Origin: Lysobacterales bacterium | GTDB lineage: Bacteria > Pseudomonadota > Gammaproteobacteria > Xanthomonadales > SZUA-38 | DNA: 64,000 nt | Direction: 5' to 3' | Assembly: GCA_028285525.1 (NCBI GenBank) | Contig: JANQOZ010000085.1 | Location: 62,001-126,000, forward strand | In this document: positions 43,685-52,681 of the stretch, piece by piece | Position numbering within the stretch: the first letter of the stretch is position 1 | How the letters are laid out: each line of letters opens with the position of its first letter | Translations under genes and position numbers: made by a program | Notes under the pieces: model-generated | What the model was told of the DNA's origin: nothing | Database searches by the model: none | What the model saw: the letters and a program-made list of their open reading frames with translations, nothing else

Positions 43685-44647
43685 ATGACCCCGCGCACTG
43701 CGATGTTTCGGTCCAATTTGCCAAGGACAGTCCTGGCCGGATTGTTGTGCTGGGCGGCCCCTGCAGCCGCAGAGGTCTCTGTGACCTATCTGTTCGACAA
43801 TCTCAAGGACATTAACGGCACCCCCGGAGTGACGAGGACCATTACCGCGACCGGTTTGAATCCGGCTTCCGTCAACCTGGGACGTTGGGAGCCTCCCTTC
43901 GGAAACCCTCCACCGGGCTACGCGGTGTCTCCTGAGTGGACAGCCACCTTTGTGTCGACAGCCAATTTTGGCTCGCGGGTCGTTGCGGGCCCGCAGAACG
44001 TGTCACTCCGCAACTTCAGTGGCGGCATTTTCAGCGGATTCTTCGCGCGGAACCCTGGCACAAATGTCGTCACCTTTCGGTTGAGCGATTTGTTTACCGA
44101 CCTCGTCCGAGGCTCGATCAGACAGACGTTTAGTAGTGATGCGGTGCAATCGACCTGGGAATTCGCTATTGCGCTGAACGGCGTTCCGGTGTTTGAGGAT
44201 GCCGGAGGCGTGCGTCTGAACTACTTTGCGGGGGATTCCGGTGAGTTTGAAGAGATGACGCCGCAGATTTTGCCCGCCGGTAACTGCAGCACCAGCGCTC
44301 TCGGGGCGGATAGCTACTTTCAGTGTGCCTGGGATCCCTATGTGGGCATTATCGATCTCTCCGGGATCCCGGTGGGTGAGCGCTTTGAGCTCACTTATTC
44401 ATGGAATACGGAGGTGCTGCTATCCAATTTCGAAAACTTCGGTGAAAGCGGCAGCGCGTTCTTTTTCGATCCATTGAACTTTGATGGAGACGGCGGTGGC
44501 GGCGATTTTGACCTTACCGGCCTGACCTTTTTAGGTGACCCAGCTCAGGGCGATGACCTGATTCTGGCCGACGGATTTGAAGAACCTGATCAGCAAAAGC
44601 GCGTCAATTTCGAGATTGTGCGAGGGAAGTTCAGCGGGTTTCCCTAA
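43685..44647 (+). CDS. Secreted protein with internal LADGFEE tag and C-terminal extension
   Basis: The product is 320 aa. GAGGAG precedes ATG 43685, then a signal peptide (TVLAGLLCWAAPAAA). The mature part is beta-rich with a Gly/Asp-rich end GDGGGGDF. The sequence DLILADGFEEP matches the end tag of other secreted proteins here, but 21 residues follow it (PDQQKRVNFEIVRGKFSGFP). A shift of one base just after the tag would meet a TGA two codons on, so a recent frameshift may have added the extension. It is divergent from the sigma-kinase operon. No family fold was recognised. Confidence 0.75.
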   Translation: MTPRTAMFRSNLPRTVLAGLLCWAAPAAAEVSVTYLFDNLKDINGTPGVTRTITATGLNPASVNLGRWEPPFGNPPPGYAVSPEWTATFVSTANFGSRVVAGPQNVSLRNFSGGIFSGFFARNPGTNVVTFRLSDLFTDLVRGSIRQTFSSDAVQSTWEFAIALNGVPVFEDAGGVRLNYFAGDSGEFEEMTPQILPAGNCSTSALGADSYFQCAWDPYVGIIDLSGIPVGERFELTYSWNTEVLLSNFENFGESGSAFFFDPLNFDGDGGGGDFDLTGLTFLGDPAQGDDLILADGFEEPDQQKRVNFEIVRGKFSGFP

Positions 44648-44966
44648 CGCTTTTCTGGCCTGGACCCGCTGATCATGCGCGCTCACTTGGCGCCATCTTT
44701 CGCCGCTGCGCGAACGAGCAATATGGCTAAGGTACGCTGGCTTTCTCTGACCCTTAACGTCGAGGCGAAGCGGCGGAACCAGGCAACCGCCCTTCTCTGA
44801 GCGCCAGGAATCGCATAAAATCCCGTCCTTCCCGGGTTCCAAAGGCGCGAAACGCCGCAGACCCGGGGCAAATTTTTCACGCGGTCCGGACAGATCCCCC
44901 ATATTATTGAGCGTCGCTGAGCGACAGACGGCTGCGCCGAGACCGCTGCAGAACTGACTGAGAACG
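44648..44966. other. Intergenic stretch upstream of miaB
   Basis: These 319 bases contain no supported gene or RNA. An opposite-strand open frame across them (44531-44983) has no family character. They should hold the miaB promoter, but no boxes were clear. Confidence 0.4.
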
Positions 44967-46385
44967 ATGAACAAGGTCTTCATAAAAACTTACGGCTGCC
45001 AGATGAACGAGCGAGATTCGGAACAGGTCTCGCAGATGTTCCTCGATCAGGGTGGCTACGCCATGACCTCGAAAGAGGAAGAGGCGGACGTGATTTTGAT
45101 CAACACCTGCAGCGTCCGCGATCAGGCAGAACAGAAGGCCCTGGGCAAGATGGGTCTGATGGGGCGTTATCGAAAGCGCAAGCCTCACGTTGTGTATGGC
45201 TTTTTGGGATGTATGGCCCAGAGCCGCGGTGATGAACTCATCGACAACATCGCGCACCTCGATCTGGTGGCCGGTACGCAGAAGTATCACAAGGTCGTCG
45301 ATCACGTGGACGAGATCCTGAATCACCGCCTGCAGCGGCAGATGGACGACGTCAGGTTTTCTATCGTGGACGTGGCCGAGGAAGAGGGCTCGCAAAACAC
45401 CATCCGTAACCACAAGCTCAAAGAGCAGCAGGCCACGGCCTTCGTGAGCATCATGCAAGGGTGCAACATGAAATGCACTTTCTGCATCGTGCCCTACACC
45501 CGAGGTCGCGAGCGTGGTCGTCCGATTGCAGAAATCACCGATGAGGTTCGCCAGCTTGCCGACCGAGGCGTGCGTGAAGTCACGCTGCTCGGTCAGATCG
45601 TCAACCTTTACGGTCGCAAGGAGTTTCCGAAAGTGGACGGCAAGTCGCCGTTTGTTCAGCTGCTCGAGGCTGTCCACAAGGTAGACGGGATCGAACGCAT
45701 TCGATTCACCTCGCCGCACCCAATCGGCTACCGGGACGACCTAATCGACGCGTTCCGATATCTGCCGAAGCTGGCATCCCACGTGCATTTTCCGATGCAG
45801 TCCGGCAGCGACCGCATTCTGCGCGCGATGCATCGACCCTACAAGGCCGAAAAATTCATCAGCATCTGCGAAAAGATGAAGGAGGCGCGTCCGGACATTG
45901 CTATCAGCACCGACATCATTGTCGGCTTTCCCGGCGAAACGGAAGCGGACTACGAGGCCACCAAAGAGGTCGTGCGCCAGCTGCAGTTCGATAACGCGTT
46001 TGTTTTTCGCTACAGCAAACGCCGGGATACACCTGCCGCTGAAATGCCAGATGAGCTGCAGCTGCCTGAGCACGTCAAAGAAGAACGTAACCAGGATTTG
46101 CTGGAGCTGGTGAACCAGATCGCTCTCGAAAAGAACCGCCGCTACGTAGGGCAGCGGGTCCAGATCCTGTGTGAGGGGGTGAGCAAGACCAACCCGAACA
46201 CCCTGATGGGCCGCACCTCACAGAACAAAATTGTGATCTTTGAAGGAAACCGGCAGCGTCATACGGGCGAGATGCTCGACGTGTACGTGAATGAAACCAC
46301 CGGCTTTACGCTTTACGGTGAACTGGCGATGGCTGGGGACACCCCGCCGGTACCCAACCTCCTCAAGGACGTCGCGCTACGCTAA
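44967..46385 (+). CDS. miaB: tRNA-2-methylthio-N6-dimethylallyladenosine synthase
   Basis: The product is 472 aa. It adds a methylthio group to N6-isopentenyladenosine at position 37 of tRNAs reading U-starting codons. The radical-SAM cluster is C166-x3-C170-x2-C173, and the auxiliary cluster is C11, C48, and C82, both intact; the TRAM domain is at the end (residues ~385-455). GQIVNLYG stands in place of the GQNVNSYG usual in proteobacteria, and HFPMQSGS for HLPVQSGS. It is preceded by a 319-base gap and followed at 50 bases by a convergent gene. Housekeeping role. Confidence 0.92.
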   Translation: MNKVFIKTYGCQMNERDSEQVSQMFLDQGGYAMTSKEEEADVILINTCSVRDQAEQKALGKMGLMGRYRKRKPHVVYGFLGCMAQSRGDELIDNIAHLDLVAGTQKYHKVVDHVDEILNHRLQRQMDDVRFSIVDVAEEEGSQNTIRNHKLKEQQATAFVSIMQGCNMKCTFCIVPYTRGRERGRPIAEITDEVRQLADRGVREVTLLGQIVNLYGRKEFPKVDGKSPFVQLLEAVHKVDGIERIRFTSPHPIGYRDDLIDAFRYLPKLASHVHFPMQSGSDRILRAMHRPYKAEKFISICEKMKEARPDIAISTDIIVGFPGETEADYEATKEVVRQLQFDNAFVFRYSKRRDTPAAEMPDELQLPEHVKEERNQDLLELVNQIALEKNRRYVGQRVQILCEGVSKTNPNTLMGRTSQNKIVIFEGNRQRHTGEMLDVYVNETTGFTLYGELAMAGDTPPVPNLLKDVALR

Positions 46386-46435
46386 GCTTGCGACCAGGCT
46401 CTGGCGAAGCGGCGCGTAACGTCGAGCACGGCCGC

Positions 46436-47854
46436 CTATTCAAACCCATCGCTGAACACGGGTTCGGGCCGTGCTTCGATCGCCCCGATGTCGCAGCGCA
46501 GGGGCGCGTCCGGATCCGTTTGCGCCGAGCCGCGCTGGGGTCTCGGCTGGGAACGTTGGTCAATTTCCACACAACCAAATTGATCGGGATGAAACGCCAT
46601 CGTGCCACCGGCATCAATCAAAGGGCTCTGCACGTTCGGTAGATCGATCCGGTGCCAGCTGAGCGCGTCCGCTGCTGGCCCACGGAGCCCTGCTGGGCGC
46701 TCATTCAGATTGGTAGGGCCGGCGGCGAGCTCGCTGCAGCTAGCATCATCAGAAAGATTGAAGTTGTCGGTGATTAGGAAAACGGTCTCCGGGTCGAAAT
46801 CGCAGTTAGTCTGCGTTTGATTGGCAAATACCGTGTGCGAAAGGAGCAAGCGGGGCGGATTGGGCGCCGCGATATCAAACTGCAACCGGATGGCATTACC
46901 CGCATTGGCGGAGACGGTGGCATTTTGCAGCTGCACCAGGGTGTCCCCCGAACCGAAAACACCACGCGGGGCGTCGTTCTCCGTGATGGTGCTGGAAAGT
47001 ACTCGCAGCCGAGCGTCGGTCGGGCCGGACGATTGCACCCGGACCACCGAGCCGTCTCCGATGATCTGGTTGCTGTAGAGGGAACTGAACCCGATGGTCA
47101 AATGCGTGCCGAACGCCTCGACGATCGATCCAAAGCCGTCTCCATCGTTCAGGTTGTCGCGAATCCGACTGTCAAAAATGTTCAGCGGAGAAGAGGTTGC
47201 GACAGCGGCACCGGCGGAGGCGGTGTTGCCAAACAGGTCGACCTTGAACAACGTCACCTCGCCCGTCCCGTTGGCGACCGCAACGGCGCCGCCTAGGGAG
47301 CCCGAGGCGTCACCGCCAGTGAGAGCCAGGCCCTGCAGTCGAACATCGTCCATCCCGGAGATCTCAAAAATTCGATCCCCCATCGTGGTCGCGTCGATGA
47401 CCGGCAGCAGCTCGCCAATCTGCCTGATGTTGCCGATCAGAATTGCTGCAGGGGATATCGAAACCTGCAGCTCCTGACTGATTTCCAGCGGACCGAGCGC
47501 GAGATCAATCGGTTGGGACACGGGCAGTCCTTCGAAGAACGGGTCATTGAGCAGCTCGGGCGACAAGATTCCCACGGGGTCACGCCAGGGTATGAGCACC
47601 GTATCGCGCCCCGGATTGACATTGCTTTCCATGATGGCTGCCCGCAGCGTGCATTGCCCGCCGGATTCGGGGCTGAGTAAGGAGGCCGAGCAAACGCCGT
47701 CTCCGGGCAATGGGTCCGGCGCGTCGATGCTGAACTGATCGACCAGGAATTCTGCTGCACCGGCGGTCGGCGCCGCGCTGACCATCAACACAAGAATGAA
47801 GAAAACCGCATTTCGCACAACCTTACCTACGTTTTTCGCCGCAAAATGCGTCAA
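46436..47854 (-). CDS. CSLREA-like/choice-of-anchor-Q beta-helix protein with C-terminal FSDGFE tag
   Basis: TTG 47854 opens the frame (472 aa); GTG 47818 is an alternative start with an equally good signal peptide (AVFFILVLMVSAAPTAGA). GQCTLRAAIMESN is a CSLREA-like block near residue 75. The centre has helix turns. NCDFDPETVFLITDNFNL followed by SPLIDAGG near the C-terminus is the choice-of-anchor-Q pattern. It ends PVFSDGFE. It is probably secreted or surface-exposed. It lies convergent with miaB. Confidence 0.8.
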   Translation of the reverse strand: MTHFAAKNVGKVVRNAVFFILVLMVSAAPTAGAAEFLVDQFSIDAPDPLPGDGVCSASLLSPESGGQCTLRAAIMESNVNPGRDTVLIPWRDPVGILSPELLNDPFFEGLPVSQPIDLALGPLEISQELQVSISPAAILIGNIRQIGELLPVIDATTMGDRIFEISGMDDVRLQGLALTGGDASGSLGGAVAVANGTGEVTLFKVDLFGNTASAGAAVATSSPLNIFDSRIRDNLNDGDGFGSIVEAFGTHLTIGFSSLYSNQIIGDGSVVRVQSSGPTDARLRVLSSTITENDAPRGVFGSGDTLVQLQNATVSANAGNAIRLQFDIAAPNPPRLLLSHTVFANQTQTNCDFDPETVFLITDNFNLSDDASCSELAAGPTNLNERPAGLRGPAADALSWHRIDLPNVQSPLIDAGGTMAFHPDQFGCVEIDQRSQPRPQRGSAQTDPDAPLRCDIGAIEARPEPVFSDGFE

Positions 47855-48028
47855 CCACTCACCACGGCAGAAGAGAGCTAACTGTGGCTTGAACGTTTCC
47901 TGGCGTCTTTATGACAGCCTTACGATTACCTTACGGCGCAGATTTTCAGAAAAAATTCGCCAGACACGACACTCGAGTCTTCTCGCAGCGGTAAACTTCA
48001 TGGCGTTTTTCGTCACGAGAGTGAACCC

Positions 48029-50203
48029 ATGGCCGCCAGGTACCTTTCTAGTGTTTTCGTTCTGCTGTTCAGTGCGTCGGTGGACTCAAGGACTGCCGAG
48101 GACCCCGATTCTGTCACTGCAGCGTTGGACTTTTCCCATGCAACCTCCCTGACGGCGGCCTCGGTGGGGGATCGCGTCGCATGGGTCAGCCATTACCGTG
48201 GGGTTCGGAATGTCTGGGTAGCCGAAGGCCCCGATTGGCAAGGCCAGGTGATCACGGCGTTCGAAGCGGACGATGGACAGGAGATCACCGCCCTCGCCTT
48301 CACGCCGGACGGCGAGTCGGTGCTCTACCTGCGTGGCGGACGAGCCAACAGCAGCGGTGAGTTTCCAAATCCGACCAGCGATCCCGAAGGCGTAAAGCAG
48401 ACGCTCTGGCTGGCGCCCTTCGACGGCACCGAGGCGCCGAGGACGCTGGCTGATACGGGGGCATTCGACGTTTTCCCGGACGGCAAAAAGGTTGCGTACC
48501 TGAAGGACAAGCAGGTCTGGGTCATGCCCTTGGCGCATGGACCTGATGACACGTCCAGCTCGGAGGACACCGAGGAAGCTGCACCGCCGGCTGCGGCCGA
48601 TGCTGGCGACCGTAACGGGGCAGAGCAGGCCTTTTCTGTGCGACGCGGCGTTGCCCGGTTCATCATCTCCCCAGATGGTTCTCACATCGCCTTCGTTTCC
48701 GACCGAGGAGACCACAGCTTCGTTGGCGTTTACGAGATGGCCTCGAACTCGCTGACATGGCTGGATCCCTCCGTAGATCACGACACCTACCCGGCATGGT
48801 CTCCAGACAGCAAGCGCGTTGCGTTCCTGCGCTTCCCGCACGAAGCGCAGGTATTGCCCTTCATGCCGCGGCGTGAAGGGCTGCCCTGGTCTATTCACGT
48901 AGGCGATGCGCGTTCCGGCGAGACGCGCGAGATCTTCCGCGCCTCACCCGGGCCGGGCAGTGCGCCGGGCGCAGGCTACTGGTTTGTGGGTGACCGCCTC
49001 TGGTGGGGGGCTGATGAGCGCATCGTGTTCACCTGGGAGAAGACCGGACGGCTGCACCTCTGGTCGATCGCCGCGAGCGGCGGCGAACCGGTCGATCTCA
49101 CGCCCGGCGAAGGCGTTGTGCAGTATGCCGAGATCACGCCCGACCGTCAGGCGATGCTGGTCGCCTCGAACCATGGCGATATCGACCGACGCCACATCTG
49201 GCGCAGCGAGGTCGGCGGTGGCGCTTTCACCCGCCTGACCAATGGCGACGGTATCGAGTGGGCACCGAAAGTGACGGCAGCGAGCAAGACGCTGGCATTC
49301 CTGGCGTCGGGTGCGCGGCAACCCGCCCATGCGGCCGTGAGCACGCGGTCCGGCCGTCGCGTCCTCGCCGAGGCAGCGGGCGATACCTTCCCGGAAGAAT
49401 CCCTGGTCACGCCCGAGCCGGTGACCTTCCAGGCATCCGACGGCATGACCGTCCCCGGCCAGCTTTTTGCGCCGCCTCGGCGTTGCGGCAAAGGCCCGCA
49501 TCCAGGCCTGCTCTTCCTTCACGGCGGCTCCCGCCGTCAGATGATGCTCGGCTTCCACCCAAGCAACTACTACTCGAACGCCTACGCCTTCAACCAGATG
49601 ATGGCCCGACGATGCTTCGTCGTGCTGGCCGTGAACTTTCGCAGCGGCGTCGGCTACGGCCTTGAGTTCCGCGAGGCGCTGGACTACGGCGCGCGCGGAG
49701 CGTCGGAGTTTCGCGACGTGCTAGGCGGCGGGCTGTACCTGGCCAGCCGAGCGGACGTCGACGAAAACCGCATCGGCCTCTGGGGAGGCTCCTACGGCGG
49801 CTACCTGACGGCCATGGGGCTGGCCCGCGCACCGGGCCTGTTCACCGCGGGTGTCGATCTGCACGGCGTTCACGACTGGAACGTGGTGATCGGCAACTTC
49901 GCTTCGAACTATGATCCGCAGGTTCGTGAAGAGTTTGCGCGTCTGGCCGCCGCGTCATCTCCCATCTCGGACCTGTCGAGATGGCGTGCGCCAGTGCTGC
50001 TGATCCACGGCGATGACGACCGCAACGTGCCGTTCAGCGAGTCCGTGAGTCTGACCGAAGCACTACGTCGCCAGGGCACGCCCGTCGAACTGCTGGTTTT
50101 CCCTGACGAGGTGCATGGATTTCTGTTGCACCGGAACTGGGTGGCCGCTTACGAGGCCTCGGCCGCATTCCTGGAGCGCGAACTCGCGGTGAAATCGCCC
50201 TAG
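48029..50203 (+). CDS. Secreted prolyl-oligopeptidase-family (S9) serine peptidase
   Basis: The product is 724 aa with a short signal peptide (LSSVFVLLFSASVDS). Residues ~30-440 form a TolB/WD40-like propeller (ISPDGSHIAFVSDRG, WSPDSKRVAF), which gates the substrate in this family. The alpha/beta-hydrolase domain is at ~445-724, with the nucleophile in GGSYGG (about residue 588), the aspartate in GDDDRN (~661), and the histidine in DEVHGF (~694). It cleaves peptides, often after proline or as an exo-dipeptidase. The last third of the gene is very rich in G+C compared with its neighbours. Confidence 0.88.
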   Translation: MAARYLSSVFVLLFSASVDSRTAEDPDSVTAALDFSHATSLTAASVGDRVAWVSHYRGVRNVWVAEGPDWQGQVITAFEADDGQEITALAFTPDGESVLYLRGGRANSSGEFPNPTSDPEGVKQTLWLAPFDGTEAPRTLADTGAFDVFPDGKKVAYLKDKQVWVMPLAHGPDDTSSSEDTEEAAPPAAADAGDRNGAEQAFSVRRGVARFIISPDGSHIAFVSDRGDHSFVGVYEMASNSLTWLDPSVDHDTYPAWSPDSKRVAFLRFPHEAQVLPFMPRREGLPWSIHVGDARSGETREIFRASPGPGSAPGAGYWFVGDRLWWGADERIVFTWEKTGRLHLWSIAASGGEPVDLTPGEGVVQYAEITPDRQAMLVASNHGDIDRRHIWRSEVGGGAFTRLTNGDGIEWAPKVTAASKTLAFLASGARQPAHAAVSTRSGRRVLAEAAGDTFPEESLVTPEPVTFQASDGMTVPGQLFAPPRRCGKGPHPGLLFLHGGSRRQMMLGFHPSNYYSNAYAFNQMMARRCFVVLAVNFRSGVGYGLEFREALDYGARGASEFRDVLGGGLYLASRADVDENRIGLWGGSYGGYLTAMGLARAPGLFTAGVDLHGVHDWNVVIGNFASNYDPQVREEFARLAAASSPISDLSRWRAPVLLIHGDDDRNVPFSESVSLTEALRRQGTPVELLVFPDEVHGFLLHRNWVAAYEASAAFLERELAVKSP

Positions 50204-50230
50204 ACAGAGTTTCAACAGAGCTGGCGCGAG

Positions 50231-50258
50231 AAAAACCAGCTCCATCGCGGAGCTGGTT
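50231..50258 (-). terminator. Intrinsic terminator for the minus-strand csoR side
   Basis: On the minus strand AACCAGCTCC pairs perfectly with GGAGCTGGTT around a 5-base loop and runs into TTTTT. It stands 22 bases past the stop of the small zinc-ribbon gene (50281) and probably also ends readthrough from csoR. Confidence 0.75.
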
Positions 50259-50280
50259 GGGAAGCTCGAGGGCAACACCG

Positions 50281-50475
50281 CTACCGCGTCTTGCGCCGGG
50301 CTTTCCACGTTCCCCCGTAGCGATAATGCCCGTTATCGGCGGAGAGCCTTTCCTGACAGTCCGGGCAAACGAGCTGCCACTCCCCGCCCGCCTCGTGCAC
50401 GATGCGGTAGCGGATCAGCGACGGCGCGCGACAGTGTTCACATGGCTTTGGTTTGAGAGCGCCCACGGGCGCCAA
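50281..50475 (-). CDS. Small double-CxxC zinc-ribbon-like protein
   Basis: The product is 64 aa from TTG 50475; GTG 50466 is also possible. CEHC near the start and CPDC near residue 38 make a four-cysteine metal site, and DNGHYRYGGTWKARR gives the end a conserved look. Similar small proteins are common in gammaproteobacteria and have no assigned function. It lies downstream of csoR on the same strand (54 bases) and is followed by a terminator. Confidence 0.65.
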   Translation of the reverse strand: MAPVGALKPKPCEHCRAPSLIRYRIVHEAGGEWQLVCPDCQERLSADNGHYRYGGTWKARRKTR

Positions 50476-50529
50476 ACTGCCGCATAGGTTGTGAACGGGC
50501 CGTAAGAACGCAGGCGGAACTGTAGGGGT

Positions 50530-50796
50530 CTACTTTTTGACTCTGGATATGAGGTCTACGAGCTCGCTGAACTTTTGCCGCTGTGCATCGGGGTCGCCGG
50601 AGGCGATCGCCGCTTCCACGCAGGTGGCCGAGTGGCCCTTCAACACAGCGTCTTCCACTTTCGCCAAGGCGGACTTCACCGCCTGCACCTGGTGAAGGAT
50701 ATCGATGCAGTAGCGCTCTTCTTCAATCATCCGGGCGATACCCCGGACCTGACCCTCAATTCGGTGCAGACGTTTGATCATGGCATCGCTACGCAT
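50530..50796 (-). CDS. csoR: CsoR-type copper-sensing repressor
   Basis: The product is 88 aa, all-helical DUF156 fold. The Cu(I) fingerprint is complete: C30, H55, and C59 have the same 25- and 4-residue spacing as the copper-sensing CsoR of Mycobacterium tuberculosis. Without copper it should bind DNA, and Cu(I) releases it. It is divergent from the multicopper oxidase with 52 bases between the two starts, and its operator sits there. FrmR/RcnR relatives use other residues at these places. Confidence 0.9.
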   Translation of the reverse strand: MRSDAMIKRLHRIEGQVRGIARMIEEERYCIDILHQVQAVKSALAKVEDAVLKGHSATCVEAAIASGDPDAQRQKFSELVDLISRVKK

Positions 50797-50812
50797 CGGT
50801 CACCCTTTTGAG

Positions 50813-50842
50813 TTGACATATACCCCATGGGGGTATGTAGTT
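50813..50842 (+). promoter_or_regulatory. copA promoter with CsoR operator
   Basis: TTGACA at 50813-50818 is a perfect -35 box; a -10-like TATGTA at 50834 or TGTAGT at 50836 follows. Between them ATACCCCATGGGGGTAT (50820-50836) is the C/G-rich palindrome typical of CsoR-family operators. Binding there would block RNA polymerase. The start codon is at 50849, so the leader is very short. Confidence 0.8.
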
Positions 50843-50848
50843 TCGCAC

Positions 50849-52681
50849 ATGAGCCGAAATAACCAACCCCTTAAGCCATCTCGACGACGTTTTCTAACTC
50901 AGGCCAGCACACTTGGCGCCGGGTTCGGGCTGCAGTCGGTATTGCCCGCCTGGGCGCGGAGCGGCGCAGCGAACAGCATGATTGGTCTTCAGCCGCTGTC
51001 TGGCACAGATTTTGACCTTACGGTGGGAATGGCAAAGACAGCGATCGACGGTCGCGTCGGTCGGTCCATTCTGGTGAACGGGCAACTGCCCGCTCCGCTG
51101 CTCCGATGGCGAGAGGGTGATGAGGTCACGCTCCGCGTTCACAACAACCTGCACGTGGATACTTCCATTCATTGGCACGGGATTCTCCTACCTTTTCAGA
51201 TGGACGGGGTACCCGGCGTGACCTTCCCGGGCATCAGACCAAGAGAGACATTCACCTATCGTTTTCCGCTGATGCAGGCCGGGACCTATTGGTATCACAG
51301 CCACTCCGGACTGCAGGAACAGGCCGGGCACTACGGTCCGATTGTGATCGAGCCGAAAGACGCAGATCCGGTGGCCTACGACCGGGAGTACGTCATCCTT
51401 CTATCTGACTGGACCTTTGAAGACCCACACCGAGTGTTCGCGAAGCTCAAGAAGATGAGCGACAACTACAATTACCAGCAGCGTACAGTCACGGAATTCT
51501 TTGATGATGTTCGCCGAGACGGCTGGGACCGCACGATAGATGATAGGGCGATGTGGGGACAGATGCGGATGAACCCGACCGACATCGCCGACGTGACCGC
51601 AGCCACCTACACCTATCTGATCAACGGCCACGGTCCTCGCGATAACTGGACCGGAATGTTCGTGCCCGGCGAGCGGGTTCGCCTACGGATCATCAACGCC
51701 TCGGCCATGAGTATCTTTGATGTGCGCATTCCGGGTCTTCCGATGACCGTTGTCCAGGCCGACGGCCTTAACGTTGAGCCGGTGGAAACCGACGAGTTTC
51801 AGATTGGCACGGCCGAGACTTTCGATGTGGTCGTCCAACCGACCAAGCATCAGGCCTATTCCCTCATCGCCGAAAGCAACGACCGCAGTGGGCTTGCCCG
51901 CGCCACGCTGACACCGGAAAGGGGTCTCAATGCCGCCGTTCCGGCACGGCGCGCGCGCCCGACACTGACCATGAAGGACATGGCGATGAAACACGACATG
52001 GGCTCTATGGATCATGGCTCTATGGATCATGGCGCAATGAATCACGGGGGCATGGATCACAGCTCGATGGATCACGGCGCGATGGGCCACCACGGAGCGA
52101 TGAAACACAGTGCAGGCCCTGCTGAGGATTGCGTTGATGGGCAGGATCCAGCGAAAGATTTTCCATCGGGCCCCGGTATTGTAGGGCGTGCGATGTGCCC
52201 GACCAATCGTTTGGGTGAGCGGCCTTTAGGGCTTCAGCACGTTGATCATCGAGTGCTGGTGTACACCGACCTCAAAGCGCTGGAGAAAAACCCGGACACC
52301 CGCCCACCGGGTAGGGAACTTGAACTCCATCTGACGAGCAACATGGAACGCTACATGTGGTCGTTTGACGGGCTCAAGTTTTCCGAGGTCGATGAATCAA
52401 TCGTTTTCCACAAAGGAGAACGTCTGCGGCTCACGCTCGTAAACAACACCATGATGCCGCATCCGATCCATTTGCACGGCATGTTCTTCGACCTCGTGAC
52501 GGGTGATCACGATCACAAACCGAGAAAACACACGGTCGTCGCCAAACCCGGCGAAAAGCTGTCGGTGGATATCACCGCCGAAGCAGTCGGCGATTGGGCG
52601 TTTCACTGCCATCTGCTCTACCACATGCATGCCGGCATGATGCGCATTGTGTCGGTCGTCGACTCCGAGGCGATGACTTGA
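50849..52681 (+). CDS. copA: Copper resistance multicopper oxidase, CopA/PcoA family
   Basis: ATG 50849 opens a twin-arginine signal (SRRRFLTQAS), so the folded protein is exported to the periplasm, 610 aa in all. The four copper-binding blocks are there: HWHG, YWYHSHSG, HPIHLHG, and HCHLLYHMHAGMM with the type-1 cysteine. Around residues 375-415 a Met/His-rich run of MDHG-type repeats should bind extra copper, as in PcoA. It oxidises Cu(I) to the less toxic Cu(II) (family knowledge). It leads the copA-copB operon under CsoR. Confidence 0.93.
   Translation: MSRNNQPLKPSRRRFLTQASTLGAGFGLQSVLPAWARSGAANSMIGLQPLSGTDFDLTVGMAKTAIDGRVGRSILVNGQLPAPLLRWREGDEVTLRVHNNLHVDTSIHWHGILLPFQMDGVPGVTFPGIRPRETFTYRFPLMQAGTYWYHSHSGLQEQAGHYGPIVIEPKDADPVAYDREYVILLSDWTFEDPHRVFAKLKKMSDNYNYQQRTVTEFFDDVRRDGWDRTIDDRAMWGQMRMNPTDIADVTAATYTYLINGHGPRDNWTGMFVPGERVRLRIINASAMSIFDVRIPGLPMTVVQADGLNVEPVETDEFQIGTAETFDVVVQPTKHQAYSLIAESNDRSGLARATLTPERGLNAAVPARRARPTLTMKDMAMKHDMGSMDHGSMDHGAMNHGGMDHSSMDHGAMGHHGAMKHSAGPAEDCVDGQDPAKDFPSGPGIVGRAMCPTNRLGERPLGLQHVDHRVLVYTDLKALEKNPDTRPPGRELELHLTSNMERYMWSFDGLKFSEVDESIVFHKGERLRLTLVNNTMMPHPIHLHGMFFDLVTGDHDHKPRKHTVVAKPGEKLSVDITAEAVGDWAFHCHLLYHMHAGMMRIVSVVDSEAMT

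Noticed and set aside
44531..44983. 150-codon minus-strand frame upstream of miaB
   Set aside because: It overlaps the ends of two well-supported plus-strand genes and has no signal peptide or motif.
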